Positions 61,264 through 64,000 of a stretch of 64,000 nucleotides of DNA are shown here, piece by piece (the stretch's first letter is position 1; each line of letters starts with the position of its first letter). Under the pieces are notes generated by a model that made no database searches, had not been told where the DNA came from, and saw nothing but the letters and a program-made list of their open reading frames with translations. This DNA comes from Temnothorax longispinosus (lineage: Eukaryota; Arthropoda; Insecta; Hymenoptera; Formicidae): NCBI RefSeq assembly GCF_030848805.1, contig NC_092362.1:20684084-20748083 (forward strand). The letters run 5' to 3'. The translations under genes were made by a program, and so were the position numbers.

Positions 61264-61676
61264 TATCAAGAGACACGGTAGTGTCTCGCGCCAAGTACAC
61301 GCGGAGCGAGACCGACCGTGACTCTTTTACGCGACGCGACGGGTTGCGAGTACTCGAGATGTTGAGATCTCGATAACGAGTGATTTTCTTAACGCGAGCG
61401 TGAAATGGGCCGCTTTTCGCACTTGTTTTAAGTGAGCAAAACGATCCATTTTGCAATGATGACGTAAGCGTTGAAACATGGAGCCATTTCTCAACTAGTG
61501 GAGAAATGAAATTGTAAAATAAGCGCGAAAAGCGGCCTGTTTCACGCTCTTGTTAGGAAAAATAGTATGAACAACTCGTGGGAAAAATGGTCGAGCCCAA
61601 ATGAGTGTGACGAGCCCAACTTCACACTCATTCAGAATCGACCACTTTTCCCACTAGTTGTACAATATACTATTTC
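61264..61676. mobile_element. Palindrome-rich insertion
   Basis: Relative to the DNA after OR-A (43365), this copy has about 410 extra bases. It contains an inverted pair (cgtgaaatgggccgcttttc near 61400; inverted copy near 61545) and a second hairpin (aaatagtatgaacaactcgt at about 61560; inverted copy to 61676). Its first 55 bases match, inverted, 23000-23065 inside the retrotransposon region, so it is a dispersed element. Confidence 0.75.
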
Positions 61677-61794
61677 TTATATTCATGTATTTTAGACACA
61701 CATAAAAGTTCTTTAAAGTAGAATCGTCTCTAAATTATTGATTATTAATAATTTTTTACTATAACCAGTATCCTGCGTGACAGTGTAGAAGGAA

Positions 61795-61995
61795 ATTAAA
61801 AAGGGAAAGGAAAATCAAGCCAAAGATAAAGATTGTGATTTTTTGTGAGTTTAGGTCTAAGTAGTTTAGAGTAGTTTAAGAGGGCAACGAGCGTACAATG
61901 GTATGGATGGATGAGTGAGGATAAGTTTTAAATTGTAAACCAAGTCCCTTCCTGGCTATTTATGTAAAAGCTGAAGTAAATAAATTCTATTCATT
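61795..61995. mobile_element. About 190-bp insertion, SINE-like
   Basis: Compared with the paralogous stretch near 43485, extra sequence is present from 'agtgtagaagg' to 'aaataaattctattcat'. It is A-rich at the end and non-coding. The class is uncertain. Confidence 0.4.
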
Positions 61996-62619
61996 TATTA
62001 AATATCTAGATGGTTTTTATGTAATAAGTAATAATATCTTTTATATAATAATATTAAGTCAATTTGACTTTTATCTAACTTTTTGATAATAATAGCGTTA
62101 AAATAAAAAAAAATCTCTATCATCGATACGTTTTATGTTTCATCACCAGTGTTCATCTTTATTCCGTTTATTCGCTACGTGAATATTAGTGTTGGCTATA
62201 TTTTATTTGTCGCGACTATATATTTTTTGTCTGGAACAGACGTAGCATTATATAATGCTTTACAACAGAAATATCGGTGCTATTGAATTATTCACGCGTC
62301 GATATATGCCAACTAAGAAACTCTACGAAGGAAGAAATAATAGAGGAATAATAAAAAAAAAAAAATAACAAGATAATTAATTAAGACTAACAAATGCAAT
62401 CCAGAGCTAACTCGTTTCGCACAATTAATCAATACGATTGATCTAATTATCATGTATATCCACGTTGCTAAAATTTAACTTTAACATTTATGCTTTATAT
62501 TGACACTTGCGGTTTTTTAACGAGATAAATCGAAATATTCGTGACAACTAAGCGCTTTTTTTATTTTTAAAATAATATATCGTAAGTAATTGGTTTGGGA
62601 GTATCATTTTAGGATTATG

Positions 62620-62790
62620 CAAAGGAAGAAGCGTGAAACTTACCTGCGAAATCGTATCCTGTTTTGTCTCGAAAGCATTTCCATATATGGCGACGTACTT
62701 GCAACAGTTTGCAGCTGTTTATCCAATAATACTCAACGTTTTCTTTGACTCGCTCTGTTTCGCGAATCAACAACGAATCGGTAACAAATG
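62620..62790 (+). pseudogene. Odorant receptor exon-3 remnant, second copy
   Basis: It reads AFPYMATYLQQFAAVYPIIL then NVFFDSLCFANQ, the duplicate of the 44080 remnant. It has no splice-competent flanks. Confidence 0.65.
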
Positions 62791-63472
62791 AATCGAATTA
62801 GTCTGTTATCGATTAAAGAAATGAACTATTAAACCAGATTATACAGGGTGAGTTTTATTTCGTGTGCCAAATATCTCCGCCAAATATCTCAGAAATTATT
62901 GGTTTATTGTTTCAGATAAAAGTTGGAGGGTTCAGTTTTAATCAATTCGCATTGATATATAGTTATACAGTTCTTCGTCCAGTTCGCGGAAACTTCTTAT
63001 CTTTTCACTTCTAGCTTACGCAGTTTATTATTCACGTAGCGCTATACCTTTCGTCAGTTCAATACTACTTTTCTATATCTCTATTTTCCTGCGGGTATTT
63101 AATATTGCATAAGAGAAGAGTTGCTCAACAAATTCTTATTTTGCGAGATATGCAACGTTATATTAACGTCATACTATATATATAGAAACGAATTCTTTTC
63201 TTCGATAAATGAAATATACGCGCGGTTGAAAAAGAGCTCCGATGAGAAATCGAGGCGACTCGGTCGTATTAAAATTTAATGTGCGCTTGACAACGTATAC
63301 GGCATTATTAATGCATGAATGCAATTGTAATGATAGGATGTTGTCAGAAATGTTACTATCCCGCTAGAAAAAGAAAGACGAATCTGTACATTATTAAAAA
63401 GACGAAGGAGATTTCGCGACGACTGCAACAACGGGACGAGAATAAAGCCAGCAATTACACGAGGATGAAGAT

Positions 63473-64000
63473 ATGGACATTCTACCGATAAACTTTAAGG
63501 CCCTGCGTTTTTGCGGCGCATGGAAAGAGCGGGAGGACGACAACATGTGCGTTGGATTTTTGCGCTTTTGTTACAGGTAGTACACATGAAGCAGTTATAC
63601 CTAAAATATACCATACAGCAAAAGATAAAGATAGTGATAGAAAAGGTTTTTCGCATCGATCTGTGAATTTCCCCATTCCTATGAGCCTTATTTCCCTTTG
63701 CTCGCCAATTTATTCATCGATCATTTAAAGCAGTGGTAAATTTACAGGTACGCGGTTTTTCTCTTGATATACGAGTTTACGATATCCGATGTGATAGAGA
63801 TGATTCGCATGCGCGACCGCGTTCAAGAGCTGACAGAAAGGCTCTTCTCAGGATTGACTTGCTTAACGCTGTGCGTAAAGTATGCGAATTTTCTGTTGCG
63901 GGAGAACGAGCTGTCGGATTTGTTGGAATGCTTGCGCGTGAAAATGTGCCAGCCGAGAAATTCGACGGAAAAGCTGATAATGGAAGAGCATAACCGCAGA
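63473..64000 (+). CDS. Odorant receptor OR-E, 5' part, cut by window edge
   Basis: Exon 1 (63473-63576) and all but the last base of exon 2 (63748-64000) are present. The start MDILPINFKALRFCGAWKER is identical to OR-D. Exon 2 differs at several residues (RMRDRVQELTERLFSGLTCL versus RTRDRVQELTEGLFLGLTFL). The rest lies beyond the window, so intactness cannot be judged. Confidence 0.88.

Larger units (their letters stand above)
56220..62900. repeat. Tandem duplication unit D (6.7 kb, composite)
   Basis: It starts like units B and C (upstream block, OR-D, ADGF fragment). At about 60098 it switches to a different receptor pseudogene and then to a copy of the DNA found downstream of OR-A (43100-44380). 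It is therefore a recombinant unit. Confidence 0.85.

Noticed and set aside
1..64000. CRISPR arrays, operons, riboswitches, rRNA genes
   Set aside because: The window is metazoan. The only regular repeat array is an 85-bp minisatellite without spacers, and no rRNA or tRNA structure was recognised by eye.

Overview
The window looks like a chromosomal segment of a hymenopteran insect, most likely an ant. This is inferred from AT-rich DNA with short introns, clear animal single-copy genes, a tandem array of 7tm_6 odorant receptors, and many decayed transposons. No bacterial features are present.

Layout. (1) 0.7-1.6 kb holds the last three exons of an SLC19-type thiamine/folate transporter (+). 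(2) 4.2-8.9 kb (-) holds a 17-exon WDSUB1-like gene with two successive WD40 propellers, then SAM and U-box domains, about 902 aa. (3) 9-14 kb is non-genic: a foldback repeat, an 85-bp minisatellite, a GC-rich block and a decayed P/hAT-type DNA transposon with an 8-bp target duplication. (4) 14.5-17.9 kb holds two convergent housekeeping genes, GATAD1 (+) and the AP-3 sigma subunit (-), both reconstructed end to end. (5) 18.2-24.9 kb holds a GC-rich probable promoter zone and an antisense dead non-LTR retrotransposon with three nested MITEs. (6) 25.0-26.6 kb holds a beta-1,3-galactosyltransferase (+, four exons, one GC-AG intron). (7) 27.5-35.7 kb holds MITEs, GPATCH4 (-) with an internal duplication, a small two-exon gene and a PIF/Harbinger transposase fragment.

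(8) From 36.9 kb to the right edge is an odorant receptor array, all on +. It has two exon-1 relics, one divergent intact receptor (OR-A, 381 aa), three very similar intact six-exon receptors (OR-B, OR-C, OR-D, 384 aa each), a receptor pseudogene, and the start of OR-E, which runs off the window. OR-B to OR-E lie in tandem segmental duplicates of about 4.9-6.9 kb. Each complete unit also carries an antisense ADA2/ADGF (secreted adenosine deaminase) pseudogene fragment, so a deaminase gene was caught up in the receptor expansion and decayed.

The housekeeping genes do not form a pathway. They cover vitamin uptake, ubiquitin ligation, chromatin reading, endosomal sorting, Golgi glycosylation and nucleolar RNA work. 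The chemosensory array is the one functionally coherent block. Exon boundaries were placed by hand from splice signals, reading phase and remembered family similarity; no searches were run.
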